A DNA stretch of 64,000 nucleotides from assembly GCF_000166775.1 (NCBI RefSeq), contig NC_014720.1, forward strand, positions 2,512,001 through 2,576,000, in the 5' to 3' direction. This stretch comes from Caldicellulosiruptor kronotskyensis 2002 (GTDB taxonomy: Bacteria > Bacillota > Thermoanaerobacteria > Caldicellulosiruptorales > Caldicellulosiruptoraceae). Below, in pieces: positions 35,342 through 43,665 of the stretch. Each line of letters starts with the position of its first letter. Within the stretch, counting starts at the first letter, position 1. Under the pieces are notes generated by a model, which was not told the origin of the DNA, made no database searches, and was given only the letters and a program-made list of their open reading frames with translations. The translations under genes and the position numbers were made by a program.

Positions 35342-36003
35342 AAATTGTAATTATTGGCGGTGGAAAAGTAGGGTATTTTTTAACAAAGCTTTTAGCAGAG
35401 AGAGGAAAATATCAGATAACAGTTATAGAACAGCAGCCAGAACTTTGCAGGAAAGTTGCCGAAGAGTTTTCAAACGTAACAGTTATAGAAGGAGACGGAA
35501 CATCCTTAGATACCTTGGCTGATGCAAAGGTCCACAAGTGTGACTTTTTTATTGCCGTAACCGGAAAGGATGAGGATAACCTCATATCATGCCAGCTTGC
35601 TAAAAAAGTATTTGAAGTAAAAAGAACTATAGCACGGGCAAACAACCCTAAAAACATAAACGTTATGAAAAGGCTTGGGGTTGACAATGTAATATCTTCA
35701 ACTGATATTATCGCAAAGATAATCGAACATGAGGTGGAGATAGAACCTCTTTCTGTTCTTGCAACGTTAAAAAATGGGGAAATAATAGTTTTTCAGGCGG
35801 TTGTCCAGCAAAATTCACCTGCCGCAAATAAAAAGATTGCAGATATACCGTTTCCAAAAGAGAGTATAATTGGGGCTATCATGAGAGAAAATGAAACATT
35901 TGTCCCTTCTGGGGACAGTATTATAATGCCGGGTGATACACTGCTTGTAATTGTAAGTGAAAGTGCTAAAAGAGAATTTAAGCGTCTTATAAGTTCAAAA
36001 TAA
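35338..36003 (+). CDS. TrkA/KtrA-type RCK potassium-channel regulatory subunit (second)
   Basis: A 221-residue paralogue of the preceding gene with the Rossmann loop IVIIGGGKVGYFLTKLLAERG, the ligand-site acidic residue in VIEQQPE, and a C-terminal TrkA-C domain (KKIADIPFPKESIIGAIMRENE, DTLLVIVSES). It starts in the ATGA overlap with the first subunit gene. A short membrane peptide gene and trkH follow, so all are one operon. Confidence 0.9.
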   Translation: MKIVIIGGGKVGYFLTKLLAERGKYQITVIEQQPELCRKVAEEFSNVTVIEGDGTSLDTLADAKVHKCDFFIAVTGKDEDNLISCQLAKKVFEVKRTIARANNPKNINVMKRLGVDNVISSTDIIAKIIEHEVEIEPLSVLATLKNGEIIVFQAVVQQNSPAANKKIADIPFPKESIIGAIMRENETFVPSGDSIIMPGDTLLVIVSESAKREFKRLISSK

Positions 36004-36024
36004 CGAAAAGGGTGATTGAGTGCA

Positions 36025-36156
36025 ATGCTCAAGAAAAAAGAAAAAAACCTAAAAACCACATTCATTGGTGTACTTGTAGAAATTGGTCTTGCACTGGGAT
36101 TCATCGCTGCTGGTACCATTGTCACTTTAATTCCTTATCTTTTTGGTCACAAATAA
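36025..36156 (+). CDS. 43-residue single-span membrane peptide in the Trk operon
   Basis: Too short for routine gene calling. AAAGGGTGA precedes ATG 36025 by about 9 nt. The peptide has a lysine-rich N-terminus (MLKKKEKNLK) and one long hydrophobic helix (residues 12-40: FIGVLVEIGLALGF then IAAGTIVTLIPYLF), ending in GHK. It lies 21 bp after trkA2 and 29 bp before trkH. The position and topology resemble KdpF, the small stabilising peptide of the Kdp potassium ATPase; a Trk accessory role is inference. Confidence 0.7.
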   Translation: MLKKKEKNLKTTFIGVLVEIGLALGFIAAGTIVTLIPYLFGHK

Positions 36157-36185
36157 AAATGTGCTGAAAAAGAGGGCTGGATAAA

Positions 36186-37697
36186 ATGTACAAAACCAAG
36201 TTCAAAGATGGTCATATAGAACTTAGGCATGTCCTTTACATGACAGGAAAAACTTTGAGTGCAATTGGGATAGTGGAAATATTAGCTGCAATAACTTCTC
36301 TTTTGTATCGCGAGTGGAATATGTTATTTAATCTTATGATTGGTATTGGACTTTTTTTTATTGTAAGTTTTATATTCATCTTTATTGGAAGGGACACAAA
36401 AGAAGAAAGGTTTTCTTGGGGCGCTGGAATGAGCATGGTGGCTTTGACTTGGGCGCTTGGTGGACTGATTTCAGCTGTACCTCTTTATCTTTCAGGACAT
36501 TTTAAATCCTACCTGGATGCATTTTTTGAAGTTATGAGCGGATATACAACAACAGGTCTTGTTCTCATTCAGGACTTAGACCATGCACCAATGGGACTGA
36601 ATATGTGGCGACATCTTATTTGTTACATCGGTGGGCAGGGTATGGTTTTAATGACCCTTAGTTTTCTTGCATCAGGGATGCGCGGACTTTTAAAGGTATA
36701 CATGGGTGAGGCAAGAGATGAACAAATATTTCCTAACGTTATGCATACAGCAAGGATAATCTGGTCTGTAAGTCTTTTGTACCTTGTTCTGGGGACTTTG
36801 GCTTTGACAATAAATGGTGTTTTAATAGGTCTTCCTCTGGATATGGCATTTTTCAGAGGACTGTGGATGTTTCTTGGTGGCTGGGATACAGCAGGGTTTG
36901 CTCCTCAGTCTCAAAATGCAATTTATTTTCACAGTCTGTCATACGAGATTATTTGCATGACCATAATGATTTTAGGAACAATAAATTTTGCGCTTCATTA
37001 TTTTATCCTCACTGGTAATTATAAAGAAGGTATCAGAAACGCTGAAATAAAAAGCCTTTTTACAACAATAACAATTTTGAGTTTTCTTGGTGCCGTCGCT
37101 TTAAAAGGCATTTATTCAGATAGCACAGTTTCATTTAGAAAAACATTTTATCATTTTCTTTCTGCACATACAGGTACAGGATTTGCAACACTTTACTCGC
37201 AGCAATTTTTCTCTGAATGGTCAGACGCAGCAATAATTCTTATAGTTATTGCCATGCTTGCGGGCGGTTCTGTTTGCTCAACAGCAGGTGGTATAAAGGC
37301 ACTGAGGTTTGCAATACTTGCAAATGCTATTGTAAATGACATAAAAAAGATGATAAAACCTGATTCGGCAATTGTTGTTGAAAAGTTTCATCATCTAAAA
37401 GAAATAACATTACAAGATAGGCATGTTCGAAATGCATCAATTATTATACTTTTGTATATTTCAACATTTGCGCTCGGAACACTTGCAGGTACGTTTTTTG
37501 GGTATCCTCTGAAGGCAGCAATGTTTGAATCAGCCTCAGCTCTCGGCAACGTTGGACTTTCAATTGGAATTACTCAACCTTCCATGCCAGATGCATTGAA
37601 AATTATCTATATTTTTATGATGTGGGTCGGAAGGCTTGAATTTATGTCTGTGATTGCTCTTTTCGCATTCCTATTTAAAGAGGTAAAGGAAGGATAA
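36186..37697 (+). CDS. trkH: TrkH/KtrB-family potassium uptake channel subunit
   Basis: Polytopic ion-conducting subunit of 503 residues. The four pore-loop selectivity segments are visible: SGYTTTGLV, GGWDTAGFAPQ, AHTGTGFATL and ALGNVGLSIG. Additional N-terminal helices make it longer than KtrB, as in TrkH. AAGAGGGCTGG precedes the ATG. The two RCK genes just upstream supply its gating ring; the 43-residue peptide gene lies between. Confidence 0.93.
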   Translation: MYKTKFKDGHIELRHVLYMTGKTLSAIGIVEILAAITSLLYREWNMLFNLMIGIGLFFIVSFIFIFIGRDTKEERFSWGAGMSMVALTWALGGLISAVPLYLSGHFKSYLDAFFEVMSGYTTTGLVLIQDLDHAPMGLNMWRHLICYIGGQGMVLMTLSFLASGMRGLLKVYMGEARDEQIFPNVMHTARIIWSVSLLYLVLGTLALTINGVLIGLPLDMAFFRGLWMFLGGWDTAGFAPQSQNAIYFHSLSYEIICMTIMILGTINFALHYFILTGNYKEGIRNAEIKSLFTTITILSFLGAVALKGIYSDSTVSFRKTFYHFLSAHTGTGFATLYSQQFFSEWSDAAIILIVIAMLAGGSVCSTAGGIKALRFAILANAIVNDIKKMIKPDSAIVVEKFHHLKEITLQDRHVRNASIIILLYISTFALGTLAGTFFGYPLKAAMFESASALGNVGLSIGITQPSMPDALKIIYIFMMWVGRLEFMSVIALFAFLFKEVKEG

Positions 37698-37703
37698 GAA
37701 AAG

Positions 37704-38195
37704 ATGGCAAGAAAATTATTTATGTTATTATTGATATTAATTGGAATTGAGGTATCATATTTAACCGAAACTTCTTTGGCAAAACCTATTGATAGCAATA
37801 CGCTTATAAATAATGCTTTTAAATATGACGGCAAATTTATCGAGTTTCAAGGAGAAGCTATAGGCGAAATAATGAAAAGAGGAAATTACGCTTGGGTCAA
37901 TGTTCACGATGGTAACAATGCAATTGGTATTTTTTTGAAATATGAAGATGCTAAAATAATTAAATATCTTGGAAGACATGGAGTAAAAGGCGATACTGTA
38001 TATGTAAAAGGAATTTTTAATAGAGCTTGTAGGGAACATGGCGGAGATTTGGATATACACGCATATCAAATTAAGATTTTAAAAAGAGGCTATGAAATTG
38101 AAGAAAAAGTTGACAAAATCAGGCTTGTCATTGGAATATTGATTTTCACAGTAGGCAGTTTTCTTATGTGGACTGTGTTTAGATATAAATGGTAA
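37704..38195 (+). CDS. Membrane-anchored OB-fold-like protein, unknown function
   Basis: A 163-residue protein with an N-terminal signal or anchor (LFMLLLILIGIEVSYL), a central beta-rich region (FIEFQGEAIGEI, YAWVNVHDGNNAIGIFL, GDTVYVKGIFNR) that reads like an OB-fold, and a C-terminal transmembrane helix (LVIGILIFTVGSFLMW). The OB-type domain would face outside. It follows trkH by 6 bp and is followed by a terminator, so it is the last gene of the Trk operon. A role in potassium transport is not shown. Confidence 0.75.
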   Translation: MARKLFMLLLILIGIEVSYLTETSLAKPIDSNTLINNAFKYDGKFIEFQGEAIGEIMKRGNYAWVNVHDGNNAIGIFLKYEDAKIIKYLGRHGVKGDTVYVKGIFNRACREHGGDLDIHAYQIKILKRGYEIEEKVDKIRLVIGILIFTVGSFLMWTVFRYKW

Positions 38196-38236
38196 CGGCT
38201 GGCCAATTTTTTAGACCAGCCGTTTAATTTTATTTA
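38194..38236 (+). terminator. Terminator of the Trk operon (bidirectional)
   Basis: AACGGCTGG (38194-38202) and CCAGCCGTT (38216-38224) form a perfect 9-bp stem with a 13-nt loop, followed by TAATTTTATTT. The converging VanZ gene ends at 38230, so the same hairpin may serve both strands. Confidence 0.85.
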
Positions 38237-38703
38237 AAACAAAATTTTAAACTATTTTTTATCATATTTTTTGTCCTTTTAATCAAAAGATAGCTAATTA
38301 TACCAATTGTATCAATCATTACATCAACAGCGCTTGGTCCTCTACCAGATACAAATATCTGATGAACTTCGTCTGAAATTGCGTAGGCAACAGAAAAAAT
38401 AAATGTCAATATAAAAGACTTTTTTGAATTTCTGTTGCATTCAAAAAACGCTTTGTAAAACAGCATACTTAAAATGAAGTATTCTGTTACATGTGCAAGT
38501 TTTCTTATAAATAATTCAAAATTCTTTCTATTATGAGAGTTAATCAAATCCTTTCCCGTAAAAAATTCTATAAATTTCTCCGCAAAAATTGCTATTGAAA
38601 AACTTTTTTGATGTGAAATAGCACCTTCCTGTGCTGAGAAACAAAAAATTACAGTCATCCATACAAAGACAAGTGCCCATCTTATGTAAATTCTGCTTTT
38701 CAT
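38230..38703 (-). CDS. VanZ-family membrane protein
   Basis: A 157-residue protein with four to five transmembrane segments. The VanZ-like motifs IFCFSAQEG, IRKLAHVTEYFILSMLFY and SDEVHQIFVSGRGPSAVDVMIDTIG are clear. VanZ gives low-level teicoplanin resistance in enterococci, but most family members have no known role. It stands alone downstream of the ABC exporter cluster with a 97-bp gap. Confidence 0.9.
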   Translation of the reverse strand: MKSRIYIRWALVFVWMTVIFCFSAQEGAISHQKSFSIAIFAEKFIEFFTGKDLINSHNRKNFELFIRKLAHVTEYFILSMLFYKAFFECNRNSKKSFILTFIFSVAYAISDEVHQIFVSGRGPSAVDVMIDTIGIISYLLIKRTKNMIKNSLKFCFK

Positions 38704-38800
38704 AAATATCAGTTTCCCTTCCCATATTAAAATGAAAAGTCTAATACATTACAATTATAGCCTTTATGTGCTAAGTTTTATATTAGCTTAATTTAACAAA

Positions 38801-40597
38801 CTAAAAATAATATTTTGTTGCAAACTGCTTTAAATAAAGATTAGCGTACTTTCCTTTAATGCGTAGTAACTCATTATGATTACCTTTTTCTATTATTTTA
38901 CCATCCTCAATGAAATATATAATATCAGCATCTTTGATTGTAGAAAGCCTATGTGCAATTATCAACGTAGTTTTACCTTCTATTAGAGCATTGAGTGCTT
39001 TCATCACTTCTAACTCTGATTCAGAATCCAAAGAAGATGTCGGCTCATCTAAAAGTAATATTGGAGCATCTTTTAAAATAGCTCTTGCTATTGCAATTTT
39101 CTGTCTCTGTCCTCCAGAAAGTGTCAAACCTCTGTCTCCGACTTTTGTGTTATATCCCTCTGGAAGACTCATAATAAAATCATGAATATTGGCTTTTTTG
39201 GCAGCTTCAATAACTTCTTTTTCTGTAGCATTTAGCTTTCCATATCTAATATTTTCATATATACTTCCATTGAACAAATAACAATCTTGAGGAACATATG
39301 CAAAAAGACTTCTTAATTCCTTGACAGTATAACATGATATGGGTCGGCCGAAAATTAATATCTCCCCCTTTTGTGGCTTATAAAAACCCATTATTAATTT
39401 AAAGATAGTACTCTTTCCACCACCACTTTCCCCAACAAAAGCCACTTTTGCACATTTTGGAACTGTAAAGGTTATGTCATTTAATACTTCTTTTGTTTCG
39501 CTATATGAAAAACTTACCTCTTTGAATTCTATACAAATACTTGAACTATTCTGATTTATTTCAGTAACCATAGGAACACAATTATACTCTATCTCCGTGT
39601 CATCCAAATATTTCTTGTCAATATCAAGAACCTCAAAAATTCTTTGTGCTCCTGCTAAAGAACTCTGCAGATTTGTTAAAAACTGTCCAACAGAACCAAA
39701 AAGCCATACTAAAGAACCCATCATATTTACGCTAATCATTAAATTACCAAACGTAAGGTCATTCTTCATAACCAGATATCCACCAATTACTATCTGTCCA
39801 AAAAATATAAGCCACCCTGCTGTATAATTATAGGCTGCAAGTATAGAATTATACTTTACTCTCTTCAATGAAAGTCTGTAAACTGCTAAATTTGCTTGCA
39901 TAAACTTTTTAAAAATTATCTCACCTATCATAAAAACACGAATAACAAAAGCACCTGAGACAATATCTGAAAATCTCTGAACAACTTCTGAAAGCTTTGA
40001 TTGTATCTTATCACTTACATTTTTCAATGGTTTCACAAAAGCTACATTAAAAGTAAAATGAAGAAGACCTATGACCAATCCATATAAAAATAGCATTTTG
40101 TTTACATAAAATATTACGCTTGCTGAACCAATACCACTAATAAAAGCCATTACCAGCATCATAATCTGCCAGGAATATGCCCCTTCAGCAATAGCAACAT
40201 CGTTGTTAATACGTGACATAAAATCCCCGCTGTGCTTTTTTTCAAAGTAGTCCAATGATAAACTTAATACTTTCTTAAATAAATTTTCTTTTATAATCAT
40301 TGTAGTTTTTATTATACAACATTCGTATATAAATCCAAATATAGGTATTATGATCAATAAGATGCCAAACCACTTAGCCACAAAAATCAGACCTTTAAAA
40401 AGTCCATGTAAGTCTTTTGCCAGAATACTATCTGTCACAATCTTCAAACCCAAGGCGCCAACAAAATTAAACAAAAATTGCTGTGATGACAATATTATCA
40501 ATGCTACTATATAACTTATACCAAGTAGTGGAGTCCCCCCATCTTTCCACATAAATGAAAAAAGCCGTATCAAATTTGAATTAACTATTTTTTTCAC
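38801..40597 (-). CDS. ABC exporter, fused membrane and ATPase domains (second of pair)
   Basis: A 598-residue half-transporter: six membrane helices in residues 1-320, then the ATPase domain with Walker A VGESGGGKST, signature LSGGQRQKIA and Walker B ILLLDEPTSSLDSESE, catalytic Glu present. It lies 13 bp after a second exporter of the same type, suggesting a heterodimeric exporter for a peptide, lipid or drug. The operon begins with a DUF2089 regulator. The substrate is unknown. Confidence 0.9.
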   Translation of the reverse strand: MKKIVNSNLIRLFSFMWKDGGTPLLGISYIVALIILSSQQFLFNFVGALGLKIVTDSILAKDLHGLFKGLIFVAKWFGILLIIIPIFGFIYECCIIKTTMIIKENLFKKVLSLSLDYFEKKHSGDFMSRINNDVAIAEGAYSWQIMMLVMAFISGIGSASVIFYVNKMLFLYGLVIGLLHFTFNVAFVKPLKNVSDKIQSKLSEVVQRFSDIVSGAFVIRVFMIGEIIFKKFMQANLAVYRLSLKRVKYNSILAAYNYTAGWLIFFGQIVIGGYLVMKNDLTFGNLMISVNMMGSLVWLFGSVGQFLTNLQSSLAGAQRIFEVLDIDKKYLDDTEIEYNCVPMVTEINQNSSSICIEFKEVSFSYSETKEVLNDITFTVPKCAKVAFVGESGGGKSTIFKLIMGFYKPQKGEILIFGRPISCYTVKELRSLFAYVPQDCYLFNGSIYENIRYGKLNATEKEVIEAAKKANIHDFIMSLPEGYNTKVGDRGLTLSGGQRQKIAIARAILKDAPILLLDEPTSSLDSESELEVMKALNALIEGKTTLIIAHRLSTIKDADIIYFIEDGKIIEKGNHNELLRIKGKYANLYLKQFATKYYF

Positions 40598-40610
40598 AAA
40601 TTCTCACTCC

Positions 40611-42368
40611 CTAAGTAAACAAATTTCCTTCCATTTTGTCAGCAAATTGTCTTGAATAAAGATTATAATAAACTCCTTTTTTCTCAATCAGTTCCTTGTG
40701 AGTCCCTTCTTCGCAAATTTTCCCATTATCTATAACAATTATTTTGTGTACATTTTTGATTGTAGAAAATCTATGTGCAATAATAATTACTGTTTTGCCA
40801 TTTACAATTTTCTCAATTTCGGACTGAAGTGCATTTTCTGATTCTATATCAAGTGCAGAGGTAGCCTCATCTAATATAAAAATATCAGAATTTTTCAATA
40901 TTGCCCTTGCTATAGTAATTCTTTGTTTTTGCCCGCCTGACAAGTTTACACCTCTTTCACCAATCTCTTTAAAATAACCCCCCGCTTCATTAATTATAAA
41001 ATCATGAATATTAGCTATTCTGCAAGCTTCTTCTATTTCCTCTCTCTTTGCATCTAATTTCCCATATAAGATATTTTCATATATTGTTGTGGGAAAAAGA
41101 AAAATATCCTGATTTACTACTGAAATTCTATCTCTTAAATTTTTCAAATTCCACTCTTCTAAAGAATTACCAAGTATTTTTATTTGCCCACTTTGAGCCC
41201 TGTAAAGACCAAGAAGTAGCTTTACAATGGTCGATTTTCCACTACCACTTGGTCCAACAATTGCTACTTTCTCACCTTTTTTTATTTTAAAACTCACACC
41301 TTCTAAAACCGGTTTCATTGACCTATCATAAGAAAATATTACATTTTCAAACTCAACTGCATAGTCATAGTCATCCTTGCTTTGGTTTAAATCGCCAGAC
41401 ATTTCATTAGGATGTAATAATATCTCATTAATTCTTAATGCAGCAGCCTTTGTTTTCCTATAGTTATTTATTACATTAGGTAAAATGTGCATTGGGGCTA
41501 AGAATATATTCATAAGTTCTGCAAAAGCTATAAGTCCACCAAATGTAAGCTTGTTCTTTATTACCATATAACCACCAAATAGAAATAAAAGAATACTTGG
41601 TGCAACTTGAATTACACCTTTAACCGTCTCAAGAATTGCTGAAATTTTGGCTATCTTTAAACCCTGATGAAATACCTTTTCTAAACCCGATTTAAAAGTT
41701 TTAAAGATATGTGCTTCAAGCAAAAAAGCCTTTATCAATAAAGCACCTGTTACTACATCTTGAACAGTGGTATTTGTTTCACCAACCAAATCTTGCTGCC
41801 TTTTTGTAAATTTCTCAACGGGTTTACTAATATATAACGCAGCAAGTATAACTATGGGAATTACTGCAAAACAAAAGAGAGTCATCTGCCAACTCACCAA
41901 TATCCCATAAACAATTCCAATAACAAAAACAACTGGATGATATAATATATCATTTAATGATTGAGTCAAAAATCCATTAATAATCGACAGGTCAGAAGTG
42001 AGTCTGGATATAAAATCACCTGTTGTATTTTTTTCTATAAGGTTTATTTCAGAAACTATTAGCTTTTTGCTAATCTCTTCTCTCAAATCTTTTAAACTTT
42101 TTTCAGAAAACTTACCGTGTACATATGCTTTAATATATTCAAGAGGGATTTTTATCGAAATAACGATAAGTGCTATTTTTAATATGCTGATAAATAGATT
42201 AAAATCTTTTTTGACTCCTGCATCAACAAGACTTTTTTCAATTTGTATTAAAGATATATTAATAAGTGATGCGGCAATAGATAAAAGAGCTACTGTTATA
42301 AGTAAATAAAAATTTTTCTTTATTATCTTAAACACCTCAGAAAACTGTATAAATCTTTTCTTTTTCAT
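40611..42368 (-). CDS. ABC exporter, fused membrane and ATPase domains (first of pair)
   Basis: A 585-residue half-transporter with six membrane helices, Walker A VGPSGSGKSTIV, signature LSGGQKQRIT and Walker B IFILDEATSALDIESE. Both partners of the pair keep the catalytic glutamate, unlike many heterodimeric exporters with one degenerate site, so each could also be a homodimer. Its start overlaps the preceding small gene by 4 bp (ATGA). Confidence 0.9.
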   Translation of the reverse strand: MKKKRFIQFSEVFKIIKKNFYLLITVALLSIAASLINISLIQIEKSLVDAGVKKDFNLFISILKIALIVISIKIPLEYIKAYVHGKFSEKSLKDLREEISKKLIVSEINLIEKNTTGDFISRLTSDLSIINGFLTQSLNDILYHPVVFVIGIVYGILVSWQMTLFCFAVIPIVILAALYISKPVEKFTKRQQDLVGETNTTVQDVVTGALLIKAFLLEAHIFKTFKSGLEKVFHQGLKIAKISAILETVKGVIQVAPSILLFLFGGYMVIKNKLTFGGLIAFAELMNIFLAPMHILPNVINNYRKTKAAALRINEILLHPNEMSGDLNQSKDDYDYAVEFENVIFSYDRSMKPVLEGVSFKIKKGEKVAIVGPSGSGKSTIVKLLLGLYRAQSGQIKILGNSLEEWNLKNLRDRISVVNQDIFLFPTTIYENILYGKLDAKREEIEEACRIANIHDFIINEAGGYFKEIGERGVNLSGGQKQRITIARAILKNSDIFILDEATSALDIESENALQSEIEKIVNGKTVIIIAHRFSTIKNVHKIIVIDNGKICEEGTHKELIEKKGVYYNLYSRQFADKMEGNLFT

Positions 42369-42637
42369 ATTTTTATTATCACCTCTGAACCATCTGAGTC
42401 TTTTATCTCCACAATAACTAATCCCTTATACTTTCCAAGAGAATAAATTGCGCGTGAGATGGCTCTAAAATCTATGTCATCAAACGATATCTTTGCTTGT
42501 GCTTTTTTTAAGATATGTTTAAACACAAATTTTGGTGTGAATCTTAACAAAAATGCTACTGCAAAAAGAGGAAAATATACATTTATTTTTCTTTCATCGC
42601 GGTTGCCTACTATTATTCTCATATTTCTAAAAACCAC
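42365..42637 (-). CDS. Small protein paralogous to the C-terminal domain of its neighbour
   Basis: A 90-residue protein. Its segments RKINVYFPLFAVAFLLRFTPKFVFKHI, FDDIDFRAISRAIYSL and SDGSEVIIKI align by pattern with the C-terminal domain of the 42655 gene product (EVKISLPIEFIKSMINATGPKF, NGDKVYIGIK), but the N-terminal SHOCT-like helix pair is absent. Function unknown; coupled by 4-bp overlap to the first ABC exporter and likely a regulator or membrane-associated partner of it. Confidence 0.72.
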   Translation of the reverse strand: MVFRNMRIIVGNRDERKINVYFPLFAVAFLLRFTPKFVFKHILKKAQAKISFDDIDFRAISRAIYSLGKYKGLVIVEIKDSDGSEVIIKI

Positions 42638-42654
42638 CTTTATAAGAATAAAAT

Positions 42655-43089
42655 TTATTTAATTCCAATATAAACCTTATCCCCATTTGAAGATTGGATG
42701 TTTACAATTTCACCCACAAGACCACTTTCAATAGCACTTAAAACCATATTAATATCGATACCTTCAAAAATGTTTTGAAAATTAGATATATCATTATCTT
42801 CATGAGTGATATTTTCAATTCCTCTTTGAATTGACTGATCAACTATCTTTTGAATAAACTTTGGACCAGTCGCATTTATCATGCTCTTTATAAACTCAAT
42901 TGGTAGACTTATTTTAACCTCATCATTATTCGACGAACTTACCAATATCCTGAGTATCCTACCTTTATTTTGCTGTTCAGTTGGACTAAAGCTTTTCTTT
43001 TGAATAATCTCAAGCATATCATATGCCTTTTCAGCATCAAGTTTGCCTTCTTCTACCATTTTAAGTATTCTTAATATCTCCTCTTTCAT
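42655..43089 (-). CDS. SHOCT-like-domain protein
   Basis: A 144-residue protein. Residues 1-30 (EEILRILKMVEEGKLDAEKAYDMLEII) form a SHOCT-like helical hairpin, a short motif of bacterial regulators. The remaining domain pairs a beta strand and a hydrophobic helix (KISLPIEFIKSMI) with a C-terminal strand and is repeated in the next gene. The same helical motif ends the DUF2089 protein encoded immediately upstream, so the proteins may share a binding mode. No enzyme motif. Confidence 0.75.
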   Translation of the reverse strand: MKEEILRILKMVEEGKLDAEKAYDMLEIIQKKSFSPTEQQNKGRILRILVSSSNNDEVKISLPIEFIKSMINATGPKFIQKIVDQSIQRGIENITHEDNDISNFQNIFEGIDINMVLSAIESGLVGEIVNIQSSNGDKVYIGIK

Positions 43090-43094
43090 AATAC

Positions 43095-43472
43095 TTAATC
43101 CTCCTCTTTTAATATTTTTATAGCTTCATCAGGGCTAATCTCACCGCGTTCTAACATCTCTAAAACTTCTATTGTATCCTGTCTCTTGCCACTGTCCTTA
43201 AGACCAAGTACCTCTAAAATGCTTTCAAGTCTTGCCCTGAGTGTTGGATACGAAAGTCCAAGTTCTCTTTCCATTTCTTTGAAATTCCCCCTTACTTTTA
43301 GAAACATCTCAACAAATTGAAGTTGTTCATCTGTTAATTTCATAAACTTGTTATACTCAAAACTGTTTTCTATAGTAGTTTTGCAAGATGGGCACCTTAG
43401 CCTGACAATTTCAAGCCCAGAACCACATACAGGACATTTGCTCAATAGCTTTACCCTCATTCCTTTTGCCAC
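43095..43472 (-). CDS. DUF2089-family transcriptional regulator
   Basis: A 125-residue protein with an N-terminal zinc ribbon (CPVCGSG...CPSCKTT), a central HTH-like region (FKEMERELGLSYPTLRARLESIL) and a C-terminal SHOCT-like hairpin (TIEVLEMLERGEISPDEAIKIL). DUF2089 proteins are presumed DNA-binding regulators. It is first in the operon with two small proteins and the ABC exporters. Phased AT-rich inverted repeats around its promoter at 43495-43580 are good candidates for its own binding sites. Confidence 0.88.
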   Translation of the reverse strand: MAKGMRVKLLSKCPVCGSGLEIVRLRCPSCKTTIENSFEYNKFMKLTDEQLQFVEMFLKVRGNFKEMERELGLSYPTLRARLESILEVLGLKDSGKRQDTIEVLEMLERGEISPDEAIKILKEED

Positions 43473-43494
43473 CCTTATTCTTTTGTTGAAATTA

Positions 43495-43523
43495 ATTATA
43501 CTCTAAATTTTAATATGTTGCAA
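43495..43523 (-). promoter_or_regulatory. Promoter of the DUF2089-ABC exporter operon
   Basis: On the minus strand TTGCAA (43523-43518) and TATAAT (43500-43495) are exactly 17 bp apart. The spacer contains AATTTTAAT (43506-43514), the half-site of the nearby inverted repeats. Confidence 0.82.
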
Positions 43524-43527
43524 GTAT

Positions 43528-43548
43528 AATTTTAATATTATTAAAATT
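43528..43548. promoter_or_regulatory. Inverted repeat 1, candidate operator
   Basis: AATTTTAAT-ATT-ATTAAAATT is a perfect 9-bp inverted repeat with a 3-bp spacer, ending 5 bp upstream of the -35 hexamer. Confidence 0.6.
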
Positions 43549-43559
43549 TAGAATACTTT

Positions 43560-43580
43560 TATTTTAATTTTATTAAAATA
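43560..43580. promoter_or_regulatory. Inverted repeat 2, candidate operator
   Basis: TATTTTAAT-TTT-ATTAAAATA has the same 9-3-9 layout and the same TTTTAAT core as repeat 1, with centres 32 bp (three helical turns) apart, so a protein bound to both would face the same side of the DNA. Confidence 0.6.
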
Positions 43581-43588
43581 TGTCTTTT

Positions 43589-43635
43589 CAAAATAAAAAA
43601 TGGAGTCACACTTTTATCTTATATGACTCCATTTT
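43589..43635 (-). terminator. Terminator downstream of the GH5 gene
   Basis: On the minus strand AAATGGAGTCATA...TGACTCCATTT forms the stem (arms TGACTCCAT and ATGGAGTCA), followed by TTTTATTTTG. It ends the GH5 transcript before the DUF2089 promoter region. Confidence 0.8.
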
Positions 43636-43665
43636 ATTCAACTATAAAAATTTAGACATATATTT

